Positions 44,755 to 54,474 of a stretch of DNA of 64,000 nt are shown in pieces. Below the pieces are notes generated by a model. It made no database searches. It was given only the letters and a program-made list of their open reading frames with translations, and was not told where the DNA came from. How positions within the stretch are numbered: position 1 is the first letter of the stretch; each line of letters begins with the position of its first letter. A program made the translations under genes and the position numbers. Origin of the DNA: Candidatus Aminicenantota bacterium (lineage in GTDB: Bacteria; Acidobacteriota; Aminicenantia; UBA2199); assembly GCA_026393835.1 (NCBI GenBank), contig JAPKZK010000052.1, positions 48,247 to 112,246 on the forward strand, written 5' to 3'.

Positions 44755-47700
44755 ATGAGGAAAAAGTACACAGTGATAGTTGCCTTGTTGGCCGCGTTAG
44801 TTGCTATTAGGGCCGAGTCCCTCTACGCGGGTTACGCGGGCTACGCGGGAGCGGGCGAATTACCCAGGCCCAGCTATGATAATTCCCTGGTTTTTTCGAT
44901 CGTCTATTCGCTAACCTCGCCTGCCGCGGACACGGAAATGGAATACATGAAAAGCCGGTTCGGCAGCGGCTTGTATGCGCCGTTGGTGTGCGGTACATTT
45001 GTGGCCCTGGATATGGATTGGCGCATTAACCCGGCCGGCGCGGAAAGCGATATCGAGTACTTTAAAACGAAAGTGGATGATTTGCTGCAAAGGGCCAAAA
45101 CTTACGGTGTGGGCCTGCATATTACCTTAAGCTACGGTATTTCCAGGGAAGTGCAGTTATATAACCCGGCTAAAGATGAAGATATCCGCGCCGCCCAGTG
45201 GTACAATGATAATAATTTGATGTCGGAGAACCAATGGAACATTATCAAAACTCTACCGGCGCACGCACAGGAGGAACCGCAAGACAACCGGTGGGTTTTC
45301 AACCATAATAAGATCGACGGGTCCTACGGGGCCGGCGAAGCCGAAGACGCGGCAAAGGCCTCCTCCCCCGGCCTGGTAGGGCAATACGCTTGTACCACCA
45401 TGTCCAGGTACGCCCGGAAACTGAGAAACCACCTGGAAGCCAAAGTAAAGGCCGCTTTTGCTTATTTAACCTTGAAACAGAGGCAGAACCCGGATTTGCT
45501 GCTGGTAATCAGCGCAGACGGCGAAGCGGAAATGAACCTTCACCCGGTGAACCATTTTGGCTTTTTACAAGAATATTTTTGCGATTTCTCACCCTTTGCC
45601 GTAATGGAATTCCGGGACTGGATCAAACATGAAGGCCTCTATGCCGAAAATAAAAAATATGCCGGCGAAGGTTATGCAAACGGCGGCAGCCGGTACAAAG
45701 GGGCGGGGGCCGACGGCCTGCAAAATTTCAACCTGGATTTCGGGAACTCTTTTACCACCTGGAACTTAAAATATTACCACTGGAACCTCTCTGACCCGGT
45801 GGATACCGATTATACCGATAATATTAATCCCGATCCCAATGCGATTCCTTTTCCTTCATATACTTTTAACGGCATGATGCCCGCCGTCGGCCCGCGTTTT
45901 ATCGATGGGGGGTTCGATCCGCCGCGGCTGATGAAACAAAAAGACGAAGACCCTTTCTGGGACCTGTGGCAGCTTTTCCGTGAAACTATGGTTCATCATT
46001 ATGTGAAAGATATGGCCGTCATTGCCCGGGCCAGCGGTTTCGAAAAGAATCATTATTATACCCACCAGATTCCCGGCGATTATTTATTCGGTACCCGCCC
46101 CAATGACCCGGACATCCTTTTTTTGAATCCCCGCTATTACAGTTCCGCTTCCCCATTGTGGACCGCAAATGCTTATAGCGATATCGGGTTGGGGATAACC
46201 ATGTATGACATAAATTTCGGCGCCTGGTATGCCCGGACTTCCCGGTATATTTTGCCGGTGATTTCGTCGCTGTCCGGTAACTGGGGGGCCATGGAGTATA
46301 ACCCTGAAATCATTCCCCAGGGGCCGGGTTACAACATCCAGCCTGCTTCGGCCCAATCGATTTATGAACAGGTTATGAAACTTTATAATAACAATGTCCA
46401 TTTTATCGGTTTTTTTAAATGGCTGAGCACCATGGAACACCAGTTCAAAGGCAACAACCGGGAAGAGGCCCTTAAACTTTTTTTCGCAGCGGTGAAAGAT
46501 AAAGCCCGGCAAAGTACGGACACGGTGTTTACCCCGAAAAAGGTAGAAGGGTTTACCGGGAGCTACAATTCCGTCGATGATTCCGCGGATTTAAGCTGGT
46601 CCCGGTATATATGGACTGATTTAAATCATACCTGGAGCAATTGGGGGGATTTTAAAGAGTTTGTGATTTATCGCGGCTATACGGAGAATTTTCAACCCGG
46701 TCCCATTACTGAAATTGCCAGGTTAAGGGGCAACTCCTATAAGGATAGTAATGTTGGCGACGCCCCGGTGGTATATTACCGGATCGCCGCGGCCAACAGC
46801 ATGGGCGGCGAAGGAGATGTCGTTAAAATCGGTCTAATGACGGGAAAAACCAATGGAAAGCCGTATTTAAGCGTCTCCAGGAGTTATCTGAATTTCGGCG
46901 CTGTCAAGGGCGGCTTTGCTACGCCGGCGCAAACTTTATCGATCGCCAATGCCGGCAAGGGGGTGCTAAGTTGGTCCGTTACCGATAATGCCGATTGGCT
47001 TGACGTCAATCCCCCGGGCGGGTTCGATTCTGGTGTGGTAACTGTAACCGCCAACGCGGCGGGATTAAGCGCGGGTGCTTATACGGCCGCGATTACCATC
47101 GACGCTCCCAATACCATCGGTTCTCCCCAGTCGGTCCAGGCGACCTTTACGGTTTATGCCGTCGGTCAGGATGCCGCGCCTTTCGGGGCCTTTGAGACGC
47201 CTATCCAGGGAAGCACGGTTCGCGGCAGCGTGCCTTTTACGGGCTGGGTACTGGACGATATCGGCGTGGAGAGTGTGAAGATTTACCGCGAGGAAGGAGC
47301 GAAACCGGTCTATATCGGCGACGCACTGCGCGTGGAAGGCGCACGGCCGGATGTGGAAACAGGCTATCCCCTCTACCCGGAAAACTTTAAAGCGGGATGG
47401 GGATATATGATGTTGACCAATGTATTGCCCGGCGGCGGGAACGGTTCGTTTGTGTTTTATGCGGTGGCCAGGGACGTCGCCGGCCACGAAGTGACGTTGG
47501 GAACAAAAACGGTTACCTGTGACAATGCTTATGCGGTGAAACCCTTTGGGGCCATCGATACGCCGACGCCGGGCGGCGTCGCCTCCGGCAGTCGTTACCG
47601 CAATTACGGCTGGGTATTGACCCCCAAACCCAATTGTATAAATTCCAACGGGTCCACGATCTATGTTTTCGTGGATGGCTCGAAAGTAGGAAGCCCGGTG

Positions 47701-47889
47701 TATAATATTTACCGTGCGGATATTGCGTCGCTATTTCCGGGTTATTGCAACAGCCATGGGGCCCATGGTTATTTTGAACTGGATACCACGTTATATAAAA
47801 ACGGGGTGCATACGATTTCCTGGGGGGCCAAGGACAACGCCGGGAATGTGGACGGCATCGGGAGCCGGTATTTTATTATCAGGAATTAA
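44755..47889 (+). CDS. Exported glycosidase-like TIM-barrel protein with Fn3, BACON and Ig modules
   Basis: The protein has 1044 residues. The ATG at 44755 is preceded by AAAGGAG. A signal peptide (about 1-22) is followed by a short YAGYAGYAG repeat. Residues 30 to about 595 form a large alpha/beta domain resembling clan-A (GH42-like) glycosidases: a strand ending in LLVISADGEAEMN supplies candidate acidic residues, and FSPFAVMEFRDWI matches the helix seen after the acid in GH42-type enzymes. I cannot place it in a numbered family. A Fn3-like domain (about 600-700), BACON (about 705-810), Ig module A (GAFETP) and module B (KPFGAIDTP) follow; it ends at GSRYFIIRN without the LPLGS tail found in four paralogues. 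A role in extracellular polysaccharide degradation is inferred. Confidence 0.78.
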   Translation: MRKKYTVIVALLAALVAIRAESLYAGYAGYAGAGELPRPSYDNSLVFSIVYSLTSPAADTEMEYMKSRFGSGLYAPLVCGTFVALDMDWRINPAGAESDIEYFKTKVDDLLQRAKTYGVGLHITLSYGISREVQLYNPAKDEDIRAAQWYNDNNLMSENQWNIIKTLPAHAQEEPQDNRWVFNHNKIDGSYGAGEAEDAAKASSPGLVGQYACTTMSRYARKLRNHLEAKVKAAFAYLTLKQRQNPDLLLVISADGEAEMNLHPVNHFGFLQEYFCDFSPFAVMEFRDWIKHEGLYAENKKYAGEGYANGGSRYKGAGADGLQNFNLDFGNSFTTWNLKYYHWNLSDPVDTDYTDNINPDPNAIPFPSYTFNGMMPAVGPRFIDGGFDPPRLMKQKDEDPFWDLWQLFRETMVHHYVKDMAVIARASGFEKNHYYTHQIPGDYLFGTRPNDPDILFLNPRYYSSASPLWTANAYSDIGLGITMYDINFGAWYARTSRYILPVISSLSGNWGAMEYNPEIIPQGPGYNIQPASAQSIYEQVMKLYNNNVHFIGFFKWLSTMEHQFKGNNREEALKLFFAAVKDKARQSTDTVFTPKKVEGFTGSYNSVDDSADLSWSRYIWTDLNHTWSNWGDFKEFVIYRGYTENFQPGPITEIARLRGNSYKDSNVGDAPVVYYRIAAANSMGGEGDVVKIGLMTGKTNGKPYLSVSRSYLNFGAVKGGFATPAQTLSIANAGKGVLSWSVTDNADWLDVNPPGGFDSGVVTVTANAAGLSAGAYTAAITIDAPNTIGSPQSVQATFTVYAVGQDAAPFGAFETPIQGSTVRGSVPFTGWVLDDIGVESVKIYREEGAKPVYIGDALRVEGARPDVETGYPLYPENFKAGWGYMMLTNVLPGGGNGSFVFYAVARDVAGHEVTLGTKTVTCDNAYAVKPFGAIDTPTPGGVASGSRYRNYGWVLTPKPNCINSNGSTIYVFVDGSKVGSPVYNIYRADIASLFPGYCNSHGAHGYFELDTTLYKNGVHTISWGAKDNAGNVDGIGSRYFIIRN

Positions 47890-47904
47890 GAGAACAGGGG
47901 CTTG

Positions 47905-47968
47905 AAAAATTATAAATTATAAATTATAAATTATAAATTATAAATTATAAATTATAAATTAAAAACTA
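47905..47968. repeat. AAATTAT heptamer tandem repeat
   Basis: About eight to nine copies of the 7-base unit AAATTAT between two co-directional genes, directly upstream of the gene at 48000, so a slippage-prone spacer. Confidence 0.85.
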
Positions 47969-47999
47969 AAAATTTAAAAAAGTAATATGAGGTATTTAC

Positions 48000-50669
48000 A
48001 TGAAGGATAAACATAATAAAAAGTATGGTTGGTTATGGATGTTATTTCCCATAGTCGGGTTATCGGCGCTTATCTGGTACCTGGTGCGGGTCGTACCCAG
48101 GCCCTCCCGCGCCTCGTATCCCTGTCAGCGCGCGGCCGCGCCTTTGGCCGGGGGGTTTCTCCTCTGGCTTGGCGGTTTGATCGGCTCCGCCTTTGCTTTT
48201 CGTAAAGCGCGCTATTTATTCCGGCAGTCGCGCACCGGCTGGGCCGTTGTCTGCATGACTGTTTTATTGGCCGCGGTGGTCGTCGCTTTTATTCATGTAC
48301 CCCAGGAACCCGCCGTCGCCGATTCCGAAGCCAATGCCCCCATCGGTACAGCCAAAGGCATCCAACCCGGCCGCGTAACCTGGGCCCATGATCCCAACGC
48401 CACCGACTGGGACGGACCCGCTTCCGCCGAACATTGGTATGAAAGCGCTCATACCAACCTGGCCGCGGTAGAGAAAATGGTTTCACAGGTGATACGGGGG
48501 ACCGCCGGCAAGAGCACGGATGCCGCCGCGTGGGATGCTATTTTCAAATACAATAACCGGGAACGTGGAAAAGGGGAAGTGGGCTACCGGGCCGGTGAAA
48601 AGATTTTCATTAAAATAAACCTGGTCACCTGCAATGCCCGGTTCAACACCGTAAACCCCATTACTTATGAAAAGGAGCATGCGGTCCTGAACCGCATCGA
48701 TGTATCTCCGCAGGTTATCCTGGCGCTGCTCAGGCAATTGGTGAATACCGCCGGCGCGGCGCAAAGCGATATCGCTGTCGGCGATCCCACTGCATTGGTT
48801 CCCAATCATTATTGGGACTTCCTGCAGGGTGAGTTTCCCGGTGTAAAATATGTAGACAATTACGGCGGTTCCGGTCGCACCCGCGCCGAGTTTTCCACTA
48901 CCCCATTTTACTGGAGCACTTCTGCCGCCGATGGCAAATTGCAGGACTATTTACCCACGGCCGTCACAGGGGCTGAATACCTTATAAATCTTGCCGTATT
49001 AAAAGGCCATTCCAGCGGCGTGTCTTTATGCGCCAAAAACCATTACGGTACATTAATCCGCTGCCCGGACGGTTATTTAAGGGATGTCGGCATAATAAAT
49101 TATTACAACACGCATCTCTCTCTTCCCAACGCCGCCTGGGGCCCCGGCCTGGGACGCTACCGCGCCCACGTCGATTTAATGGGGAGCCCGGGCATCGGCG
49201 ATAAAACCATGCTGTACATGCTGGACGGCCTTTATTCCGGTTACTATTGGGATGCGCAGCCGGTCAAATGGAAAATGGCCCCCTTTGGAAACGGCGCAAC
49301 CGGCGATTGGCCTTCCAGCATCTTCGGTTCGCTGGACCCCGTGGCCATCGATTCCGTGGGGTATGATTTCATGCTGGCAGAAATGCCTGACGTAGTCAAT
49401 TACGGCGGTGGGGCAAGCTTGCAGGGCGGCGCGGAAGATTATTTGCACGAAGCGGCCCAGGCCGATAACCCACCCTCCGGGACTTTCTATGACCCGGATA
49501 AAGACGGGACAGTTTTGAACAGCCTGGGCGTCCATGAACACTGGAACAATTCCTCCGATAAACAGTACAGCAGGAACCTGGGAACGGAAAACGGGACCGG
49601 CGTCGAATTGTTCCGGGTTTCAAATCCCGGCGGACTCCCGGGAACCATGTCTTTAAATCGTTCTAAACTGAATTTTGCTTATATTATCGGCGGTAGTCTG
49701 CCCCCATCGCAGTCTTTCAATATCGCCCATACCGGTTCCGGTGCGTGCAGTTGGATCGTGGAAGAGAATACCCCCTGGATCGACAGTTCTCCTACTTCCG
49801 GCAATGACGCCTCAAGGGTAACCGTATCCGTGGATCCGTCGGGGTTGGCGGCGGGCGCGTACACCGGCGTCATTACCGCCGCCGATCTCAATGCTTCAGA
49901 CGCGACCCTCACACTCTCGGTGAATTTGAAAGTGTATGCTTCAGGGACCGATGCGGAACCCTTTGGGAACTTTGCCACCCCGGAAGACGGTTCCACCGTG
50001 CGCAGCAGTATCCCGGTGACCGGTTGGGTCCTGGATGATGTCGGGGTGGAAAGCGTTAAAATATACCGCCAGGGTGGGGAGGAGCGGATTTTTATCGGCG
50101 ATGCCCTGCTGGTGGAAGGCGCCAGGCCGGATGTGGAGATTGCGTACCCCGATTACCCCATGAATTATAAGGCCGGCTGGGGTTATATGATGTTGACCAA
50201 TTTTCTGCCTGACGGCGGAAACGGACCGTTTACTTTTTATGCCGTGGCCAGGGACTCTTCGGGCCGCGAAGTCACCCTGGGGACCAAAACCGTAACCTGC
50301 GATAATGCCCATGCCGTGAAACCCTTCGGCGCCATCGATGCGCCCGCCCAGGGCGGGGGGGCTTCGGGAAGCAAGTACAGGAACCAGGGGTGGGTATTGA
50401 CCCCCATGCCCAACAACATTCCCACCGACGGCAAAACCATCGATGTATATATCGATGGGGCCTACAAAGGACACCCGGTTTACAATATCTACCGGTCGGA
50501 CGTGGCGTCGTTGTTTCCCGGTTACGCCAACAGTAACGGGGCGTTGGCGTATTTCGATTTCGATGCCGCGGGTCTTGCCGACGGCGTGCATACCATTTAT
50601 TGGGTGGCCAGGGACAATGCCGGCAACGCCGACGGCATTGGCAGTAGATATTTTACCGTGCGCAATTAG
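48000..50669 (+). CDS. DUF362-domain protein with N-terminal membrane anchor and Ig modules
   Basis: The protein has 889 residues. There are three hydrophobic helices near the N-terminus (about 10-28, 45-62, 80-100), then a DUF362-type domain (about 130-500): FIKINLVT, then SPQVILALLRQLVN, DIAVGDP and later GSLDPVAIDSVGYD, all characteristic. DUF362 proteins are poorly understood; some are ferredoxin-linked, but no iron-sulfur motif is seen here. After this come BACON (about 540-645), Ig module A (GNFATP), and module B (KPFGAIDAP) to the end, without the LPLGS tail. As drawn, the DUF362 domain and modules would lie outside the membrane. It is paired with the glycosidase-like gene upstream (110 bases, heptamer repeat between). 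No clear ribosome-binding site is visible; the ATG is chosen by the membrane segment. Confidence 0.8.
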   Translation: MKDKHNKKYGWLWMLFPIVGLSALIWYLVRVVPRPSRASYPCQRAAAPLAGGFLLWLGGLIGSAFAFRKARYLFRQSRTGWAVVCMTVLLAAVVVAFIHVPQEPAVADSEANAPIGTAKGIQPGRVTWAHDPNATDWDGPASAEHWYESAHTNLAAVEKMVSQVIRGTAGKSTDAAAWDAIFKYNNRERGKGEVGYRAGEKIFIKINLVTCNARFNTVNPITYEKEHAVLNRIDVSPQVILALLRQLVNTAGAAQSDIAVGDPTALVPNHYWDFLQGEFPGVKYVDNYGGSGRTRAEFSTTPFYWSTSAADGKLQDYLPTAVTGAEYLINLAVLKGHSSGVSLCAKNHYGTLIRCPDGYLRDVGIINYYNTHLSLPNAAWGPGLGRYRAHVDLMGSPGIGDKTMLYMLDGLYSGYYWDAQPVKWKMAPFGNGATGDWPSSIFGSLDPVAIDSVGYDFMLAEMPDVVNYGGGASLQGGAEDYLHEAAQADNPPSGTFYDPDKDGTVLNSLGVHEHWNNSSDKQYSRNLGTENGTGVELFRVSNPGGLPGTMSLNRSKLNFAYIIGGSLPPSQSFNIAHTGSGACSWIVEENTPWIDSSPTSGNDASRVTVSVDPSGLAAGAYTGVITAADLNASDATLTLSVNLKVYASGTDAEPFGNFATPEDGSTVRSSIPVTGWVLDDVGVESVKIYRQGGEERIFIGDALLVEGARPDVEIAYPDYPMNYKAGWGYMMLTNFLPDGGNGPFTFYAVARDSSGREVTLGTKTVTCDNAHAVKPFGAIDAPAQGGGASGSKYRNQGWVLTPMPNNIPTDGKTIDVYIDGAYKGHPVYNIYRSDVASLFPGYANSNGALAYFDFDAAGLADGVHTIYWVARDNAGNADGIGSRYFTVRN

Positions 50670-50677
50670 AAAAACAT

Positions 50678-50811
50678 GCCCACGAATTACACGAATTATC
50701 ACGAAAGAAGAGGAGCCACGGACGGACACGGACTCTTCTTCTTTTCTCCGCTCTTCCGCTCTTCCTCGCTTCCTTTTTCCTTGTCCGTGATTGTCCGTGT
50801 TCGTCCGTGGC
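50678..50811. repeat. Family B fragment and family C palindrome
   Basis: CCCACGAATTACACGAATTA at 50679, then a palindrome with arms GCCACGGACGGACACGGAC (50715 on) and GTCCGTGTTCGTCCGTGGC (ending 50811), with a pyrimidine-rich loop between. Confidence 0.7.
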
Positions 50812-50856
50812 TATCTTTTCTTATGTTTTGCGGGCATTTCGGATTTCGTGCTTTCT

Positions 50857-51612
50857 TTAAAGGGCGTCCTTTTTTCGTATGAAGAGCTGGTAAATGGGCT
50901 GCTGCATTTCTGTGAACAGTTGCTCGAAAAAGGTCCGGTGGTCCTCGCCGATCAATGGCCGGCCGCGATCCAGGGAGAGCCCTTCGGTAATGATGAAATC
51001 GTATTTTTTAACCCTCTCCGTAATTTCGTCCACATACGGCTTGCTGTCCGTTTTTACCCAGATAAACCCCCCGGCCGTTAATTTATTGGAAAGCGTTTCA
51101 AAGAAATGATCGTTTAAGAAACGGTGTTTCTCATGTTTCTGCCTGCGCCACGGGTCCGGGAAGAAAGCCAGGATCCCGTATAATGAGCGATCCGGGATGA
51201 CGGTCAGCAATTCCCTGGCGTCGCCGATAGCAATGGCGGCGTTGCGGAGGCCGGCCCTTTTGATTTTATGGCAGCTTTTCACCACCCGTTTGTATTTGAT
51301 ATCTACGCCCAGGATATTAAGGTCCGGGTTCCTCCCGGCCAGTTCCAACACCGTGTACCCCATGAAACACCCGATTTCCATCACCACCGGCAGCGCCGGG
51401 TCATGGAAAATATTGGGGAACGAGACCTTCAATTCCGGCTGGGTATACAATAGGTCGGTCAACTGTTTGGCCAGCAGCAAATACTGGTTATAGGGATAGA
51501 ATCTGATGGTTTCGTTATTTCGCAGCCGGATCAAAAAGTTCCCGGGGGCATACTGTTCGTATGAAGCGTTCGGATCGACGTTTTCGTTTTCCTTTTCCTT
51601 TTCCTGTACCAT
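50857..51612 (-). CDS. trmB: tRNA (guanine-N7-)-methyltransferase
   Basis: This 251-residue protein methylates G46 in the variable loop of tRNAs using S-adenosylmethionine. The SAM-binding motif MEIGCFMGYTVLEL lies at about 76-90, with GVDIKYKRV after it. The TrmB signature FFPDPWRRQKHEKHRF lies at about 150-165, in place of the common FPDPWPKKRH, and is followed by GGFIWVKTDS. Length and order fit the family. The first 20 residues are a highly charged Glu/Lys/Asn stretch. Sequence use is like the neighbouring housekeeping genes. It stands alone on the minus strand at the border between the exported-protein region and the metabolic region. Confidence 0.93.
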   Translation of the reverse strand: MVQEKEKENENVDPNASYEQYAPGNFLIRLRNNETIRFYPYNQYLLLAKQLTDLLYTQPELKVSFPNIFHDPALPVVMEIGCFMGYTVLELAGRNPDLNILGVDIKYKRVVKSCHKIKRAGLRNAAIAIGDARELLTVIPDRSLYGILAFFPDPWRRQKHEKHRFLNDHFFETLSNKLTAGGFIWVKTDSKPYVDEITERVKKYDFIITEGLSLDRGRPLIGEDHRTFFEQLFTEMQQPIYQLFIRKKDAL

Positions 51613-51774
51613 GGCTTACTCATTAACCTTCTCATTTTTCGAATATGTGAGTTTAACCTTTTTGCGGGATTCTGTCAAACAAAAAATTTATCCTGGCTTC
51701 ATGGCGGATTCCATCGTTTACAAAGGATTCATGGGACGGCAAAATTTTCATCTTGATTTTAGTAGTGAATCATC

Positions 51775-51803
51775 TTGATTTTTTTACCAAAATGCACTAA
51801 AAT
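51775..51803 (+). promoter_or_regulatory. Sigma70-type promoter of the small gene at 51863
   Basis: TTGATT, a 17-base spacer and TAAAAT, about 60 bases before the start. A direct repeat (CATCTTGATTTT at 51750 and 51772, each followed by AGTGAAT) overlaps it and could be an operator. Confidence 0.55.
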
Positions 51804-51862
51804 AGTGAATTCACAAAAAAAGTAACGAGTTTCAAACTATTTATCTAATATAGGAGGTAGTA

Positions 51863-52132
51863 ATGTACGTTCCAGAAATTCAAGAAGTGAAGAAACATCT
51901 CGATGACCTCAAAGAAAAAGGTTTGTTGACGGATTGGGAACTCCCTTATGAGAATATCTTAACCAGGTTGACCGCCGCGATATTTTTCCTGACTCCCACC
52001 GACGAATCCAAATTGGATGAAATATGGAAGGAGTTGGCCCAGCATCCGATGTTGCAGTACAGGTTGAACGAAGAGAAAAAATTGTCTCCACTGGAATGGC
52101 GGGTGGAGTTTAACAAAGGTTTTGAACTCTAA
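51863..52132 (+). CDS. Small hypothetical protein
   Basis: This 89-residue protein has TAGGAGG 8 bases before the ATG. It is predicted helical, acidic and soluble, with no membrane segment or cysteines. It contains ILTRLTAAIFFLTP and KLDEIWKELAQHP. I do not recognise the family. It has its own promoter and no operon partner. Coding is supported by the ribosome-binding site, the promoter and amphipathic helices. Confidence 0.65.
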   Translation: MYVPEIQEVKKHLDDLKEKGLLTDWELPYENILTRLTAAIFFLTPTDESKLDEIWKELAQHPMLQYRLNEEKKLSPLEWRVEFNKGFEL

Positions 52133-52288
52133 GTTTAGAATGAACAGGTCTTGAACCAGGCGCTCAGGGTCAGGTTAAGGTTAAGGAGAAAGAAACGGAA
52201 AACCTCCTCAACCTCAGCCTGAGTTCCTGGGAGTGCTCCCGGAAGTGGATTCGCAAAAATCATCCTGTTTCAGTCGTGGGCTATTATA

Positions 52289-53128
52289 ATGAAGCTTTTC
52301 GGCACCAGCGATATACATCTTGCCAACAGGGTCAATTGCGAAGCCCTTGAGGGGCTGCCGCCCCATCGAGATGATTGGCTCATCGTTGCCGGGGACATCG
52401 GCGAACTGGATGAGCATCTTAAATTTGCTTTATATATCTTATCCCGCCGTTTCAAACAGGTTATCTGGGTCCCGGGAAATCATGATTTATGGAGTTTGCC
52501 GGCCCATCCCAGCAGGCTGAGGGGGGAAGCCAGGTATTGGCATCAGGTTTCCATTTGCCGTGAATTCGGCGTATTGACCCCGGAAGACCCTTATGCCGTC
52601 TGGCATGATGAGACAGAGAACCGCGATTACTGTTTGGTTCCCATGTTTTTGCTTTACGATTACACGTTTCGGCCCGATTATATCCCGCAGGAGAAAGCCG
52701 TGGATTGGGCCGCGGAGTCCGGCGTCGTATGCACCGATGAGGAGTTGCTTCATTCCGATCCTTTCGATTCGCCGGCCGCCTGGTGCGCCCAGCGTTGCGA
52801 TTATACCGAAAAACGACTGCAAAACATCTCCGCCGATACGTCCATCATCTTGATCAATCATTTCCCTTTACGGGAAGAAATGGCGCAACTGCCCCGGTTT
52901 CCCCGCTTCTCCGTATGGTGCGGCGCCAGGCGCACCGAAGATTGGCATATTCGTTACCCGGTCTCGATCGTGGTTTACGGCCATATGCATATGCGGGATA
53001 CCCGGTACCGCGACGGCGTCCGTTTCGAGGAAGTATCTTTCGGGTATCCCCGCGATTGGAACCCGGCCCGGGGGTTAGAGTATTATTTGCGCCAGATACT
53101 CCCGTTCAAGAAGGATTTGTCTTTGTAA
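52289..53128 (+). CDS. Calcineurin-like metallophosphoesterase
   Basis: This 279-residue protein has the complete metal-binding set: DIH (DxH) near residue 8, VAGDIGE (GD) near 36, VPGNHDLW (GNHD) near 62, INHFPL near 190, and YGHMHMRD (GHxH) near 230. It hydrolyses phosphoester bonds with two metal ions; the substrate is not predictable. The protein begins directly with the first beta-strand (MKLFGTSDIH), so the start is sound although no ribosome-binding site is visible. Its 3' end overlaps the folC 3' end by 23 bases on the opposite strand. Confidence 0.9.
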   Translation: MKLFGTSDIHLANRVNCEALEGLPPHRDDWLIVAGDIGELDEHLKFALYILSRRFKQVIWVPGNHDLWSLPAHPSRLRGEARYWHQVSICREFGVLTPEDPYAVWHDETENRDYCLVPMFLLYDYTFRPDYIPQEKAVDWAAESGVVCTDEELLHSDPFDSPAAWCAQRCDYTEKRLQNISADTSIILINHFPLREEMAQLPRFPRFSVWCGARRTEDWHIRYPVSIVVYGHMHMRDTRYRDGVRFEEVSFGYPRDWNPARGLEYYLRQILPFKKDLSL

Positions 53129-54413
53129 GTCCATTTACTCTTCTTCCAAATGTTGCATTCAGATGTTTTAGATACGGATTCGGATTAAGGGCTTGATCGA
53201 TCATGTAGGCTGAACCTGTTAAAATCAATATATCCCCGGTTTTGAGGCGGTTCTTTTCTATTTCCAGGGCTTCCGCCGGGTTAGGGATGGCTTCTACCGC
53301 ATTGAAATCCTGACTCAGCAGGGCAGCCAGTTCCGTGGGGGGCAGGCCCGCATAAGAAGCCCCGGTCATCACAATATGCTCCGCCAGTTCCAGGATCGGG
53401 GCGAACACCTCCCGTACATTTCGGCTGCGGGATAGTCCCAGCAGGAAACGGAATTTCCGGCCGGGGTAGGCGATTTTCAATTGTTCCGCCAGTTTTGAAA
53501 TTTTATTCACATTATGGGCCACATCGGCAATGATATTCGGTTCAACCAGCCAGAAGCGGGCCGGTAAATGGCCGGTTATCCGCGACGGGTTCAGTTCGAA
53601 GTTCGGGTAGAAATATTTAATCACTTTGCAGGCCAGGGCTAGGTTGCGGCGTTTAAATGCCGGTTCTTTGTCCGCCGGGATACCCAGTGCATCGATTTCT
53701 TGCGGTTGCAGGACATGAACTGCGGCGCCCTCGGTTTGCGCTGCTTTGCGGACATATTCCAGCGTCGGTTCTTCGGCGGCGGTAAAGAAAGGAATGCCCG
53801 GCCGTGCGATGCCCGCTTTTTCCAGGGCCCGCTGCCAGGGTTCCGCGCCCAGGGTTTGGGGGTGGTCTTCGCCTACGTTGGTTAAAATACAGGCCGCCAT
53901 ATCCAGGGCCATCAGTGGTGTATAGCGTCCGCCCGCGCCCACTTCCATCATACCCCATTCCACCTTATATTTCTCAAAAAGATGGAGCGCCAGTAAAATA
54001 CCCAATTCGGCAAATGAAAGGGCATTGCCCGGGTATTTTTTTATAAAGTGGTCCTGGTAAGGGAGGAGGGTTTCCCGGTAAATCCTGACAATCTCTTCAT
54101 GGCCCACTATTTTTCCGTCGATATGAAACCGTTCCGCGTAATCGAACACATGGGGGCCGGTCCAGGAGCCTGTTCTTGCCGGGAATCCCTGTTCCAGGTA
54201 GTGGATTACCGAGCCTTTGCCGTTGGTTCCGGTAACGTGGATGAGCCGGGAGGGGTGGCCGTTGGGCCAGAAATCGCTTACTGCTTCGCGCAGGAAAAAC
54301 ATGCGCTGACGTTTCCCGGCGGCCCATGGGCTGTGGAAAATTTCATCCAGCGTGACTAGGTAGGCCGGTTCGAACGATTCTAATGAAGATTTTTGGGGTT
54401 GGTTCCCTATCAT
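53106..54413 (-). CDS. folC: Bifunctional folylpolyglutamate synthase/dihydrofolate synthase
   Basis: This 435-residue protein attaches glutamate to dihydropteroate and folates in the cytoplasm. The P-loop VTGTNGKGS lies at about 60-68, the omega-loop region SWTGPHVFDYAERFHIDG just after it, MMEVGAGGRYTPL (usual EVGLGGRxDxT) near 145, ILTNVGEDHPQTLG near 160, and a C-terminal Mur-ligase-like domain with IADVAHNVNKI. Several consensus positions are altered (for example GGRYTPL and GPHVFDY), so it may be a divergent FolC-like ligase. Length is normal. It is convergent with the phosphoesterase and follows the symporter gene on the same strand 61 bases downstream. Confidence 0.82.
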   Translation of the reverse strand: MIGNQPQKSSLESFEPAYLVTLDEIFHSPWAAGKRQRMFFLREAVSDFWPNGHPSRLIHVTGTNGKGSVIHYLEQGFPARTGSWTGPHVFDYAERFHIDGKIVGHEEIVRIYRETLLPYQDHFIKKYPGNALSFAELGILLALHLFEKYKVEWGMMEVGAGGRYTPLMALDMAACILTNVGEDHPQTLGAEPWQRALEKAGIARPGIPFFTAAEEPTLEYVRKAAQTEGAAVHVLQPQEIDALGIPADKEPAFKRRNLALACKVIKYFYPNFELNPSRITGHLPARFWLVEPNIIADVAHNVNKISKLAEQLKIAYPGRKFRFLLGLSRSRNVREVFAPILELAEHIVMTGASYAGLPPTELAALLSQDFNAVEAIPNPAEALEIEKNRLKTGDILILTGSAYMIDQALNPNPYLKHLNATFGRRVNGLTKTNPS

Positions 54414-54474
54414 GACGCTATTTTACCTTAATTCTTTTTCTAGTTCAATAGTTCCCATAACCTGGATCCTCTGC

